DNA from: JALHST01 sp038316335
Lineage (GTDB): Bacteria; Bacteroidota; Bacteroidia; Flavobacteriales; Flavobacteriaceae
Direction: 5' to 3'
Length of the DNA stretch: 54,961 bases
Assembly (NCBI GenBank): GCA_038316335.1
Contig: JBBQAM010000026.1
Location: 1 to 54,961, forward strand
Every line of letters begins with the position of its first letter. The first letter of the stretch is position 1. Shown here one piece after another: positions 8,377-17,566 of this stretch. A program made the position numbers and the translations under genes. Below the pieces are notes generated by a model. That model made no database searches and had not been told where the DNA came from. It saw nothing but the letters and a program-made list of their open reading frames with translations.

Positions 8377-10785
8377 CTATAGGCGATTGCGTTCCTCGAC
8401 AGACTTAGATTTTTGATTGTCCCTGATACGTGTGTTTCCAAATTTATATCTAAAGCCCAAGCTAAACAATCGGTTTTCCCCTCGGGAAAAGGACGTGTTA
8501 TTTTGGTCAAGGTATTTTCGTGTGGTAAAGATGTTGCTTTGGTTAAAAATATCGGAAATGCCCAAGGAGATGCTGGCCTTTTTGTTCCATAGGGTCTTTC
8601 TAAGGGTTATTCCCAATTGACCTGAAGCTCTTTGCTTCGAATTTCCGTTGACCGTGGGCGAATAATACACAAAATCGACATACGCATAAAGGCTATTATC
8701 TTTTAGTAGATTCAAGTTGCTGCTTGTTTGCAAGAACCAGGACCACAAACCATTTTGAATGGCCTGCCCGGTTTCAAGATCTGAAAACGTATCCTTGCGA
8801 TTGTAACATGAGAAGATAAGGTAAGCGTCCCAAAATCTGGTAATATCCTTATTGACGATTACATCAAAGCCATAGGAAATATCACTGATAAGATTCCGAT
8901 GTATGAATCGCAATAAATTCGTTGCATTATCCTGAAAAACCTGTACTTGATTGAGGTTTTTTTCATTTTTATAGAAAATTTCAAAGGTATAACTACGATC
9001 AAACGTGTAGCCGGCGGCAACATAGTGGCGGGTAGCGGGCAAAAGATCGGGATTGCCCTCAATGACCGAGTTATTGCTTTGAAAATATTGAAAGGGGTTA
9101 ATACTACTATACCGAGGCCTGTTTATTCTGCGATAATAATATAATTTTAGGTCATGCTTTTCGGCCAAATTATAATCCACCGAGAGTGAGGGGAACCATT
9201 CTAAATAATTATGGTGGGTAGGTTCCGCCACCTCGGCCAAATCACCTGTGGTCTGAGTATATTCAGCACGTAGGCCCGTTTTGAATTTCCAGGCGGCCCA
9301 TTTTGCATTGAAACTCATATAGCCTGCATAAATCGCTTCGTCATATGTAAAAAAGCCCGCTTCCGTAGGGTCTATTCCCGGTTGATTGCGATCATAGCCC
9401 TCTTGTACAATTCTGCTTTCCGAATTGATGCCCGCATAACGAAGGCCGGCTTCGATATCTGAAGATTCGCCCAAGGGCGAGATATAATCGAGCTGCAGAC
9501 TATACAGGTTAATCTTTTGTTTTGAACGTGTGGTAAAATCGTTCACGCCGGTCTGGTTGCCGTCGACATCGAAAAAATCGGTCGCAAGGTCCTGCCCCCG
9601 GTCCGAGTCATAGTACGTATAGTGGGAGCTTGCCGAAATCGTTTCGCCCTGCTTTAACGATTTGTGTTCAAAATCGGCATAAAATGAGGTGTTAGTCTGA
9701 TCTTCGTCGGAATCATTGGTCGTATTGAAGCTTGAAAGCAGGGAAGCATTGGGGTCGTTTATCAATGTTTTTGTGTCGTAATACCGATTTGTTTTGGGAT
9801 TGAACCCATTTATCGAGGATAGGCTCAGGGTGTTTCTTGCATTCAACCGCAAATCAAAGAAAGCACTTAGGTTATGTCTTTTTCGCTTGGTGATCAAATC
9901 TTGTTCCGCATTCCAAACCGAAGCCTCCATGCCGTTTTCCAAAAACGTGGTCACATCGGTATACCTTGCGATCCCCTTGTCGTTGCCAAAACTATAATTC
10001 ACCGATAAATCTGTATTCCTGCTTTTGAAATAATGATCGGTGCCGATGGTGTTTTTGGGGAAAACGCCAAGTGAGTAATTATTGAAGATAGCACCGTTGT
10101 AGCCCGATACCAGGTTTTGCGCCATTTTAATATTGATAAGCATCCCCCCTTCCGCGCTGTATTTTGCCGGCGGGTTGGTTATTACCTCAATGGCCTCGAC
10201 ATTGCTTGCGGAAGTACCTGATAACAAGTTGATGATATCTTCTTCGGGCAAGTTGACCAGTCGGTCATTGATCATGATGCCGACATTGCCATTACCCTTT
10301 ATGGTAAGTTGATTCTGGACAACCACGATGCTTGGGGTTTTTTTTAGTACGTCCCAAATGTCCCCCTCCGAAAGTGCCGTATTTTCGATATTAAATACCA
10401 GCCGGTCTACCTGTTGTTCAAGTCTCGGTTTTTGATACTGCACTACGACCTCGTCTAAAACTTGGGTATCCGCTTCATACATGAGGTCTCCCAAATCAGT
10501 ATCCGAGGAAACCGCAATTGGTTTTGGGGGAGATTGGGTTCCCATATAACTGATGGTCAATAGGTAATTGCCTTGCACTACGCTTAAAAATTGAAATTTC
10601 CCGCCTTCGTCGGTAGAAGTGCCTTTTAGAATGGTAGAATCATTGACTCGGAGCAGAAGAACATTGGCAAAGGGAATTGCGCTGTTTTGGGTGTCTTTTA
10701 TGGTGCCGATAATTCGATATTCTTGCGAAAAAAGCATGCCTGTCACAAATACCAGTAAAAGAGAAAGAAAGAAAGAGTTTTTCAC
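8377..10785 (-). CDS. TonB-type outer-membrane receptor (outer membrane beta-barrel family), copy 2
   Basis: About 802 residues with the same domain order as copy 1: signal peptide ending GMLFSQ, regulatory-like beta-sandwich (IIGTIKD, GTSTDEGGKF), plug-like region ending in EVITNPPAKYSAEGG, then the beta-barrel. The two copies are clearly homologous along their whole length but divergent, which suggests an old tandem duplication with different ligands. The open frame extends to 10818 with a TTG, but that segment contains a TAGATTTG promoter element. GTG at 10785 sits 20 bases after the element and is the better start, exactly as in copy 1. The 212 bases between the two receptors hold only the copy 1 promoter. 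Confidence 0.88.
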   Translation of the reverse strand: MKNSFFLSLLLVFVTGMLFSQEYRIIGTIKDTQNSAIPFANVLLLRVNDSTILKGTSTDEGGKFQFLSVVQGNYLLTISYMGTQSPPKPIAVSSDTDLGDLMYEADTQVLDEVVVQYQKPRLEQQVDRLVFNIENTALSEGDIWDVLKKTPSIVVVQNQLTIKGNGNVGIMINDRLVNLPEEDIINLLSGTSASNVEAIEVITNPPAKYSAEGGMLINIKMAQNLVSGYNGAIFNNYSLGVFPKNTIGTDHYFKSRNTDLSVNYSFGNDKGIARYTDVTTFLENGMEASVWNAEQDLITKRKRHNLSAFFDLRLNARNTLSLSSINGFNPKTNRYYDTKTLINDPNASLLSSFNTTNDSDEDQTNTSFYADFEHKSLKQGETISASSHYTYYDSDRGQDLATDFFDVDGNQTGVNDFTTRSKQKINLYSLQLDYISPLGESSDIEAGLRYAGINSESRIVQEGYDRNQPGIDPTEAGFFTYDEAIYAGYMSFNAKWAAWKFKTGLRAEYTQTTGDLAEVAEPTHHNYLEWFPSLSVDYNLAEKHDLKLYYYRRINRPRYSSINPFQYFQSNNSVIEGNPDLLPATRHYVAAGYTFDRSYTFEIFYKNEKNLNQVQVFQDNATNLLRFIHRNLISDISYGFDVIVNKDITRFWDAYLIFSCYNRKDTFSDLETGQAIQNGLWSWFLQTSSNLNLLKDNSLYAYVDFVYYSPTVNGNSKQRASGQLGITLRKTLWNKKASISLGISDIFNQSNIFTTRKYLDQNNTSFSRGENRLFSLGFRYKFGNTRIRDNQKSKSVEERNRL

Positions 10786-10805
10786 AATAAAGATCGGTTG
10801 GCACT

Positions 10806-10813
10806 CAAATCTA
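10806..10813 (-). promoter_or_regulatory. -7 promoter element for receptor copy 2
   Basis: Reads TAGATTTG on the minus strand, a perfect TAnnTTTG match, ending 20 bases before the GTG start of the receptor gene. It is identical in sequence and spacing to the element of copy 1. Confidence 0.6.
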
Positions 10814-11001
10814 GGCAATAATAGCGAAAAATCTTACGATATCCACACACTTCTTCCGTGCAGTCGCCCCCAAATGAATACCCACCTATTTTAACATTCA
10901 TGGCTTTCTTCAAACATTCCAAAAAGTAGGCAGGCAGATCAATAAAATTTCCCGCTTAATTTTCAACTCAAAGGGTCGCGCGAATGCGCTTTAAAATAAT
11001 G

Positions 11002-11009
11002 TATCTTTG
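11002..11009 (+). promoter_or_regulatory. -7 promoter element for lepA
   Basis: Reads TATCTTTG, a perfect TAnnTTTG match, ending 26 bases before the lepA ATG. I see no good -33 TTTG at the usual distance. Confidence 0.5.
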
Positions 11010-11035
11010 CTGCCTTAATTGCCGTTCAAAAACCT

Positions 11036-12832
11036 ATGAAGAACATACGAAACTTCTGTATAATTGCCCATATTGACCATGGTAAGAGTACTTTGGCAGA
11101 TAGGCTGCTTGATTTTACTGGATCGGTTACAGAACGCGAGAAAAAAGAACAATTACTTGATAACATGGATCTCGAACGCGAACGTGGTATTACCATAAAA
11201 AGCCATGCCATTCAAATGGACTATGTTTATAAAGGCGAAAAGTATGTTCTAAATTTGATAGACACTCCCGGCCATGTCGATTTTTCCTATGAGGTTTCGC
11301 GTTCGATCGCGGCCTGTGAGGGCGCCCTATTGGTGGTCGATGCCGCCCAGAGTATTCAAGCACAGACAATAAGTAATCTTTACTTGGCCTTGGAAAATGA
11401 TTTAGAAATTATCCCGGTCCTGAACAAAATAGATCTGCCGAGTGCAAGCCCAGAGGAAGTTACCGACGACATTGTCAATCTTTTGGGCTGCAAACCTGAA
11501 GATGTAATTCCTGCAAGTGCAAAGACGGGGCTCGGTATCAACGAAATATTATCGGCCATTATAGAACGTATTCCGCCACCAAAAGGCAATGTCGATGAAC
11601 CTTTGCAGGCATTGGTATTCGATTCGGTCTACAATCCGTTTCGTGGGATCGAGACCATTTTTAGGGTAATTAACGGCGAAATAAAAAAAGGGCAGAAAAT
11701 AAAGTTCGTGGCTACCGACAAAAGTTATTTTGCCGATGAAGTTGGCACCCTTAAACTCACTCAGCATCCGAAACAAAGCATTAAGGCCGGTGATGTCGGA
11801 TACCTTATCACGGGCATCAAAGAGGCCCGTGAGGTAAAAGTGGGTGATACCATTACCGATTCGGCAAATCCTACCAAAAATCCGATCGAAGGCTTTGAGG
11901 ATGTAAAACCAATGGTCTTCGCGGGTATCTACCCGGTTGATACCGAGGATTTTGAAGAATTGCGTTCTTCGATGGAAAAGCTTCAGTTGAACGATGCCTC
12001 CTTGGTATTTACGCCCGAAAGCAGTGCTGCACTTGGCTTTGGCTTTCGGTGCGGCTTTCTTGGAATGTTGCATATGGAGATCATTCAAGAACGTCTGGAA
12101 CGTGAATTTGATATGACCGTAATCACCACGGTTCCCAATGTGAGTTACCAAGCTTTTACCAGGAAAAATCCTGAGGTGCCCGTTATCGTTAATAACCCGA
12201 CCGATTTGCCAGATCCATCCACCCTGGATCATGTAGAGGAACCCTATATTAAGGCGACCATAATTACTAAATCCGATTTTGTCGGGAATGTAATGTCCTT
12301 GTGTATTGATAAACGCGGACAAATTACAAACCAGACCTATTTGACCACAGATCGGGTTGAACTTACTTTTGACATGCCACTGGCAGAAATCGTTTTTGAT
12401 TTTTATGATCGTTTAAAAACCGTCTCAAAGGGCTATGCCTCCTTTGATTATACGCCCATTGGAATGCGCACGTCCAAGTTGGTGCGTGTTGATATATTAT
12501 TGAACGCCCAACCCGTAGATGCACTTTCTGCCCTTATTCATGCCGACAACGCCCATAATATCGGGAAAAGAATGTGTGAAAAATTAAAGGAACTTATCCC
12601 TCGGCAACAATTCGATATTCCGATCCAAGCGGCCATTGGAGCCAAAATCATTTCCCGGGAAACCATCAAGGCCTTACGAAAAGACGTTACTGCCAAATGT
12701 TATGGGGGTGATATCTCCAGGAAACGCAAACTCTTGGAAAAACAGAAAAAAGGTAAAAAACGCATGCGGCAGGTAGGAAATGTAGAGATTCCCCAACAGG
12801 CATTTATGGCTGTTTTGAAATTGAACGACTAA
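11036..12832 (+). CDS. lepA: Elongation factor 4 (LepA)
   Basis: A translational GTPase that acts on stalled or mis-translocated ribosomes and in initiation. It has 598 residues, the normal length. Motifs seen are the P-loop AHIDHGKST near residue 10, switch II DTPGHVDFS near 77, NKIDLP near 131 and SAKTGLG for G5. Domains II and III follow, then FRCGFLGMLHMEI of the EF-G-like V domain, and the LepA-specific C-terminal tail with AKCYGGDISRKRKLLEKQ and KKRMRQVG. The tail replaces EF-G domain IV, so this is LepA and not EF-G or TypA. The gene is monocistronic between divergent and convergent neighbours. Confidence 0.97.
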   Translation: MKNIRNFCIIAHIDHGKSTLADRLLDFTGSVTEREKKEQLLDNMDLERERGITIKSHAIQMDYVYKGEKYVLNLIDTPGHVDFSYEVSRSIAACEGALLVVDAAQSIQAQTISNLYLALENDLEIIPVLNKIDLPSASPEEVTDDIVNLLGCKPEDVIPASAKTGLGINEILSAIIERIPPPKGNVDEPLQALVFDSVYNPFRGIETIFRVINGEIKKGQKIKFVATDKSYFADEVGTLKLTQHPKQSIKAGDVGYLITGIKEAREVKVGDTITDSANPTKNPIEGFEDVKPMVFAGIYPVDTEDFEELRSSMEKLQLNDASLVFTPESSAALGFGFRCGFLGMLHMEIIQERLEREFDMTVITTVPNVSYQAFTRKNPEVPVIVNNPTDLPDPSTLDHVEEPYIKATIITKSDFVGNVMSLCIDKRGQITNQTYLTTDRVELTFDMPLAEIVFDFYDRLKTVSKGYASFDYTPIGMRTSKLVRVDILLNAQPVDALSALIHADNAHNIGKRMCEKLKELIPRQQFDIPIQAAIGAKIISRETIKALRKDVTAKCYGGDISRKRKLLEKQKKGKKRMRQVGNVEIPQQAFMAVLKLND

Positions 12833-12860
12833 TTCCCAGGGAATATATTATCTTTTTTTT
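12832..12860 (+). terminator. Possible lepA terminator
   Basis: A short hairpin ATTCC/GGAAT with loop CAG begins at the lepA stop. A run of eight T residues (12853-12860) follows eight bases after the stem. The stem is short and the gap to the T-run is longer than usual, so this is only a weak candidate. Confidence 0.3.
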
Positions 12861-12955
12861 AAGTTGCCGTCTTTTTAAGTTTTTAACAAATACCACTACA
12901 ATTTTATACTCTTAAATGTGTTTTATGGTGTATAAAATGTATTTCCAGAGATCGA

Positions 12956-13189
12956 ATGAATATATATATTGCCCATTTTCAAGCAAAACATGCGATACTA
13001 CTCATAGAACAAAATGCCATTTTTACTTGGAAACAAGAGAGTGGTGAGATTGATACATCGCTTTTGCAGGACAAAATCAAGCGGGAGTCGGCAAAACATT
13101 TTTTCCAAATGGTAGCTGGCGATGGCTATGCTATAAACCTAGGCGACATTGCGATTTGTATAATCAAAACCGCTGTTTTTTCAGGTTAG
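12956..13189 (+). CDS. Small hypothetical protein (77 aa), doubtful
   Basis: An open frame of 77 codons from an ATG, lying between lepA and the convergent antiporter gene, ending 17 bases before that gene's stop. The product has no signal peptide or recognisable domain: a hydrophobic start (MNIYIAHFQAKHAILL), a charged middle and a hydrophobic end. A TATAAAATG sequence lies about 25 bases upstream, but no clear -7 consensus or ribosome binding site was seen. Nothing else occupies this gap, so it may be a genuine small gene or a chance frame. Confidence 0.3.
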   Translation: MNIYIAHFQAKHAILLIEQNAIFTWKQESGEIDTSLLQDKIKRESAKHFFQMVAGDGYAINLGDIAICIIKTAVFSG

Positions 13190-13206
13190 GGATCGACCGT
13201 CTTATT

Positions 13207-15066
13207 TTAAGGTGATTTCTTGACAGTCACACTCTTAGGTGTCTCATCCTTAAACATTTTACCCAGATACGCGAGTCGGTACCCTTTTTTAATGGTCTCA
13301 ATGTCTTTATTGAAGGAAGGTATTATCTGCAAATCGCCTTCGTCGGAAATCAAAAAAATCGGTACGATATCTTGATCGGCATTGGCTATTTCTATTAACC
13401 CCTTATAGTGCTCCTGGTCCTTGATCTCTATTTCATGCATCGCTGGATATTTTCTGGCGGCCTCCATGATTTTAATAAAATCGTCGGTATGTGAAAAAAG
13501 TCCATCTTTAGGATTGTTTTCCGGGTCGTTGATCTCATCGCGGTTTACCAATCTGAAAGAGCCATTTTCCCCAAATTCATTTGTGAATTTGTTGATAGCG
13601 TATTTATTGATGTCCGAATTACCTGTAAGGGCCATGAGGTAGCCAATATCGTTTAGTTCGATGTTGTCGGTAAGAGAATCTGAATAAATATTTGCCGTGA
13701 TGGCCTCAAGTCCCATATTCTTGGCCTTGTTCACATTCGCCTGGTTATTGTCGATAAGCACTACATGTCGATTGTTTTTCTGAAGATACTTTCCTATCAA
13801 ACGCGAGACCCTTGAAGCGCCGATGATTAGTATGCCTTCGGATTTTATTAAGAATACGCCGGCCGTTTTGGCAAAAAATCGCGCAGTAGTGGCATTGAGC
13901 AGAACGGTTCCCAAGACAATCATAAAAACCAAGGGGGTAATATACTGGGCACCAGGTTCCCCGGCAATCAGGAGCCGTGACCCAAATAATGATGCGATAC
14001 CCGCAGCTACGATACCCCTCGGACCTACCCAGCCTATAAAGAGCTTTTCGTTAAATTTCAAGTTCGACCCAGCCGAACTCAAAAATACCCCGATAGGTCG
14101 AATCAAAAGGATAATGATTGCAAAAAGTAAGACGGTGTTCCAGTTATAGATCAACTCCATATCCGAAATATTAATATTCGCGGCGAGCAGAATAAAAAGC
14201 ATCGAAATTAGAAGAACACTGAGAGATTCCTTAAAATAGAGAAGTTCCTTGATGTTGGGCAGATTCGTATTGCCCATGACCATCCCCATGATTACGACGG
14301 CCAAAAGTCCTGATTCATTTGCAAAAACGTTTGAAGTCACGAATACAAGGAGTACTGCAGAAAGTGATGCCACGTTCATCAAATAATGGGGCACAAAATT
14401 CCTTTTAAGAATAAAGGCAAGGGCATGTGCAAATGCAAAGCCAAAACTAAGCCCGAAGAGCAGTATCTTACCAAATTCGATCATGGCCGTTTGTGTATAC
14501 CCTTGTCCTTCGCCGACAATTATAAATTCAAATACCAATACGGCCGCTAGCGCCCCAATGGGGTCGATGAGGATACCCTCCCATTTTAATACCGCAGATA
14601 CGTCCTTTTTTAAAGGAATGTTCCTGAGGATGGGGGTAATCACCGTCGGTCCTGTGACGATGATCAAGGCAGAAAAAAGAAAGGAAATCTGCCAACTTAA
14701 ATCAAAGATGAAATGCGCGGCGATTCCTGCCCCGAAAAAAGTGACCAGGCTACCAAGCGTTATTAATTTGGTGATAACCGGACCTACATTTCGAATTTCC
14801 GAATGTTTGAGTGTAAGACCGCCTTCAAAGAGAATGACGCTAATCGCCAGCGACACGAAATAGTAGAGCCCTTCACCTGGAAACAATCCTTGCTGGCCAT
14901 TCCAAATGGGTTCGATCAACTTGCTCCCGTCTTTGGTAAATAAAGTGGCAACCGGCCCAACGAGCAAGCCAATCAATATAAGGGGCAAAATGGCAGGCAG
15001 TTTTAAACGCCAGGCAACCCATTGTGCGATGATTCCTAAAATTACGATTCCCGCAAGTTCTAACAT
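13207..15066 (-). CDS. CPA1-type cation/proton antiporter with C-terminal TrkA-N domain
   Basis: A monovalent cation:H+ antiporter for Na+ or K+ and pH homeostasis in the inner membrane. From ATG 15066 it has 619 residues; an upstream in-frame start would add 17 residues before the first membrane helix, so the shorter form is preferred. Residues 1 to about 390 contain a dozen hydrophobic segments with family motifs FEGGLTLK and GWVGPRGIVAAGIASLFGS. A Rossmann-type TrkA-N domain follows (GILIIGASRVSRLIGKYL, VVLIDNN), expected to bind NAD(H) or nucleotides and gate transport, then a small C-terminal domain. It is convergent with lepA and lies downstream of another fused transporter. Confidence 0.9.
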   Translation of the reverse strand: MLELAGIVILGIIAQWVAWRLKLPAILPLILIGLLVGPVATLFTKDGSKLIEPIWNGQQGLFPGEGLYYFVSLAISVILFEGGLTLKHSEIRNVGPVITKLITLGSLVTFFGAGIAAHFIFDLSWQISFLFSALIIVTGPTVITPILRNIPLKKDVSAVLKWEGILIDPIGALAAVLVFEFIIVGEGQGYTQTAMIEFGKILLFGLSFGFAFAHALAFILKRNFVPHYLMNVASLSAVLLVFVTSNVFANESGLLAVVIMGMVMGNTNLPNIKELLYFKESLSVLLISMLFILLAANINISDMELIYNWNTVLLFAIIILLIRPIGVFLSSAGSNLKFNEKLFIGWVGPRGIVAAGIASLFGSRLLIAGEPGAQYITPLVFMIVLGTVLLNATTARFFAKTAGVFLIKSEGILIIGASRVSRLIGKYLQKNNRHVVLIDNNQANVNKAKNMGLEAITANIYSDSLTDNIELNDIGYLMALTGNSDINKYAINKFTNEFGENGSFRLVNRDEINDPENNPKDGLFSHTDDFIKIMEAARKYPAMHEIEIKDQEHYKGLIEIANADQDIVPIFLISDEGDLQIIPSFNKDIETIKKGYRLAYLGKMFKDETPKSVTVKKSP

Positions 15067-15251
15067 GCTCTGATTTTGGTATAAAAATAATGATTTTGGG
15101 AGTGCGAAACCTACCATTGAGGAAGGCGTTTACTTATAGACGTATCTGTTTTCCGGAAACCAACTACAAGAACGCCCTTTTTAATACAATCAAGCACCTA
15201 ATATGCAGGTTTCAAAAAATGGAAAGGGAATTTTTTATGGTAAAAGAGAAA

Positions 15252-17525
15252 TCATTCATGGTCTTTCATCGTCAAACGCAGTACCGAACAGGCTGATTTC
15301 TCGGTAAACTTATCCTTTCCCGTCCCAAACAAAATGCTGATCCAATTGTCTTTTTGAGGCGTTCCTAATATAAGAAGGTCATAACTGGCCGATTCTTTTG
15401 AAATTGCCGAAATGGGATCGTCATTTTTAAGCACCATGACCTCACTTACCGTTGTTGCTTTTTGCAAGAGCCTTCTTGAATGGTCCTCCATTTGTTGTAT
15501 GGTAGGCGCGTCGAATTTTTGAGGTACAACGTGCAACAAGGTCAAAGAGGCGTTATAAAATTGACAGATCCTATCTGCTATGGCAATAAAATTCTTGTCT
15601 TTTCTTCCAGGCCGAAGGGCCAATAAAACCTTACTTATATAGCGCACGCCATCATCTTTGAACAGCGCAAAATCCGAATCGATATGTGTTAGCAACCACC
15701 CTATCGGATTGCTGACCAAGATGCCATTGTGTGCCCTTCCGTTCCATCCCATCACCAACCAATCACAATGTGTTTGATTGCTTAACTCATGAATTGTGTC
15801 AGATATTTCGTGGGTAACTGCTGACTCGAAATCAATTGCAATTTGTTGAGAGGCTGCCAACCTTGAAATACGCCTGTCCAGCGAATTTATCCTGGGGTTT
15901 TCATCGACAATAGCGTCCAAAAAGGTTTGGTTGGGGACTTCGGTGATATTGACCACTTGAATTTTGTCCCGTTTGTTGATTGCGGCAGCAATTTCCACCA
16001 ACATTTCAGGCGATCGTTCATTGCCCAGAAGCGGAACGACCACCCCGGCATCCGATATCAAATTTCCATCTAAACTACGTACTTCCATGGCCTGGCTGTT
16101 CCTGTAGGTGATTTTACCCCTATCTTTCTTTTTATAAAAAAGATACAAGGCGGGTCGATGCCCGTATTTTTTCAAAATACCAGTTCGTGTCGCATCTTTT
16201 CCGAACTTAAAAAATATGAATGTACCGATAACGAAAATTGCGACTATGGCTAGGAACGGTCCGATTCCCAAAAACACCAATAGGCCTATGCCACTAAATA
16301 TACCGAACAATTGCATGAAAGGGTACATGGGGGAACGATAAGGTGGATTATACCATTGGGCGGCCGTTTCCCGCAAAACGATGACACAGGCATTGACCAA
16401 AATGAACATCATAACCATAAAGGCACTGGCAAGTTTGGCAATTTTCTCTACATCAAGAAACAAGATGACGAGGGCCATGGCTGCACATGTCATGATAATC
16501 GTGGTAATCGGCGTTAAATATTTAGAGTGGATCTTCCCCATAAATTCAGGAAGGAGCTTATCGATTGCCATTGCAAATGGAAACCGGGATGCCGCCAACA
16601 CGCCTGAATTGGCCATTGAAAACAAGGTAATGATGCCGACCGCGGCAGAAATATACCCTATATAAGTACCTCCCAATCGCTGGGCGATCGTATATATTGG
16701 CTTGATGTCAGTCTTAAGGGACTCCATTGGAATATTGCCGACAAGTACAAAGGCTATAAAAACATAGATCGCAGCCATTATAGTCAAGGATAAAATCATT
16801 GCCAAGGGAAGATTCTTGCCGGGATTCTTTATTTCTCCAGCAATGGCAGCAACTTTAGTGACCCCGGCATAGGAAATATATACAAAGGCCACGGTTGAGA
16901 ACAATCCCATTTGACCATTTGACAAAAAGGGCTTCAGTAATTGGGGCGATACTTGGGGTAGGCCGAAGACTAATACCAACGCCAGACTTATCAAACTAAT
17001 GGTAACAATAACGATCTGAACTTTACCAACTTTTTTGACGCCCAGAATATTCAAGAACAGGATGATCAGTAAGAAAAACACCGCAATGTATTTGGTCACC
17101 ACAACGTCTAAATCGACAAAAATTGATAGGTATGCGCCGAAACCTACTAAGGCGAAAGCACTTTTAAAAAGTAAGGACAACCAAAGACCGATTCCCGAAA
17201 TAGTGCCCAAAATGGGCCCAAAAGCACGTTCAATATATACATAGGTGCCTCCGGAAGAAGGCATTGAAGTCGCGAGTTCTGATTTGGAGAGTGCGGCTGG
17301 CAGAATACAGACGGCGGCCAATAGATAGGCCAACCAGATCGAAGACCCCGTTTTGGCGGCTGCAATTCCCGGTAGTACGAAGATACCACTGCCCAACATA
17401 CCGCCAATACTTATGGCGATGACAGAGGTTAAGGATAAACTGCGTTCTAGTTTCTTCAAAATTCTTGAATTGAAGCTAAAAATAGGCTTTTTATAATAAT
17501 GGGCTTCATCGAAAAGTAATTCCAT
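15252..17525 (-). CDS. APC-superfamily amino-acid permease fused to universal stress protein domains
   Basis: A 757-residue protein. Residues about 25-430 form a 12-helix APC transporter with the diagnostic first helix IGGMLGSGIFVLPG and PSSGGTYVYIERAFGP. The remaining 300 residues are soluble and look like two tandem UspA domains: the second contains LLALRPGRKDKN, LTLLHVV and SYDLLILGTPQK. UspA domains bind ATP or nucleotides, so transport may be gated by energy or stress state. Fusions of this type are known in bacteria and archaea. The likely role is uptake or exchange of amino acids, which fits the many peptidases nearby. The ATG at 17525 is only 41 bases from the divergent MBL gene start. 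Confidence 0.88.
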   Translation of the reverse strand: MELLFDEAHYYKKPIFSFNSRILKKLERSLSLTSVIAISIGGMLGSGIFVLPGIAAAKTGSSIWLAYLLAAVCILPAALSKSELATSMPSSGGTYVYIERAFGPILGTISGIGLWLSLLFKSAFALVGFGAYLSIFVDLDVVVTKYIAVFFLLIILFLNILGVKKVGKVQIVIVTISLISLALVLVFGLPQVSPQLLKPFLSNGQMGLFSTVAFVYISYAGVTKVAAIAGEIKNPGKNLPLAMILSLTIMAAIYVFIAFVLVGNIPMESLKTDIKPIYTIAQRLGGTYIGYISAAVGIITLFSMANSGVLAASRFPFAMAIDKLLPEFMGKIHSKYLTPITTIIMTCAAMALVILFLDVEKIAKLASAFMVMMFILVNACVIVLRETAAQWYNPPYRSPMYPFMQLFGIFSGIGLLVFLGIGPFLAIVAIFVIGTFIFFKFGKDATRTGILKKYGHRPALYLFYKKKDRGKITYRNSQAMEVRSLDGNLISDAGVVVPLLGNERSPEMLVEIAAAINKRDKIQVVNITEVPNQTFLDAIVDENPRINSLDRRISRLAASQQIAIDFESAVTHEISDTIHELSNQTHCDWLVMGWNGRAHNGILVSNPIGWLLTHIDSDFALFKDDGVRYISKVLLALRPGRKDKNFIAIADRICQFYNASLTLLHVVPQKFDAPTIQQMEDHSRRLLQKATTVSEVMVLKNDDPISAISKESASYDLLILGTPQKDNWISILFGTGKDKFTEKSACSVLRLTMKDHE

Positions 17526-17552
17526 TTCGTTTAACGATTGCTTGATGTTTTG

Positions 17553-17560
17553 TAAATTTG
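17553..17560 (+). promoter_or_regulatory. -7 promoter element placing transcription start at the MBL gene ATG
   Basis: Reads TAAATTTG, a perfect TAnnTTTG match. It ends only six bases before the ATG at 17567, so transcription from it would start at or within a base or two of the start codon, giving a leaderless message. It lies in the 41-base divergent gap to the permease gene. Confidence 0.5.
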
Positions 17561-17566
17561 CCCCTC

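Noticed and set aside
11549..12322. A 257-codon open frame antisense to lepA
   Set aside because: The plus-strand LepA domains are intact throughout this stretch, so the reverse frame is a shadow.
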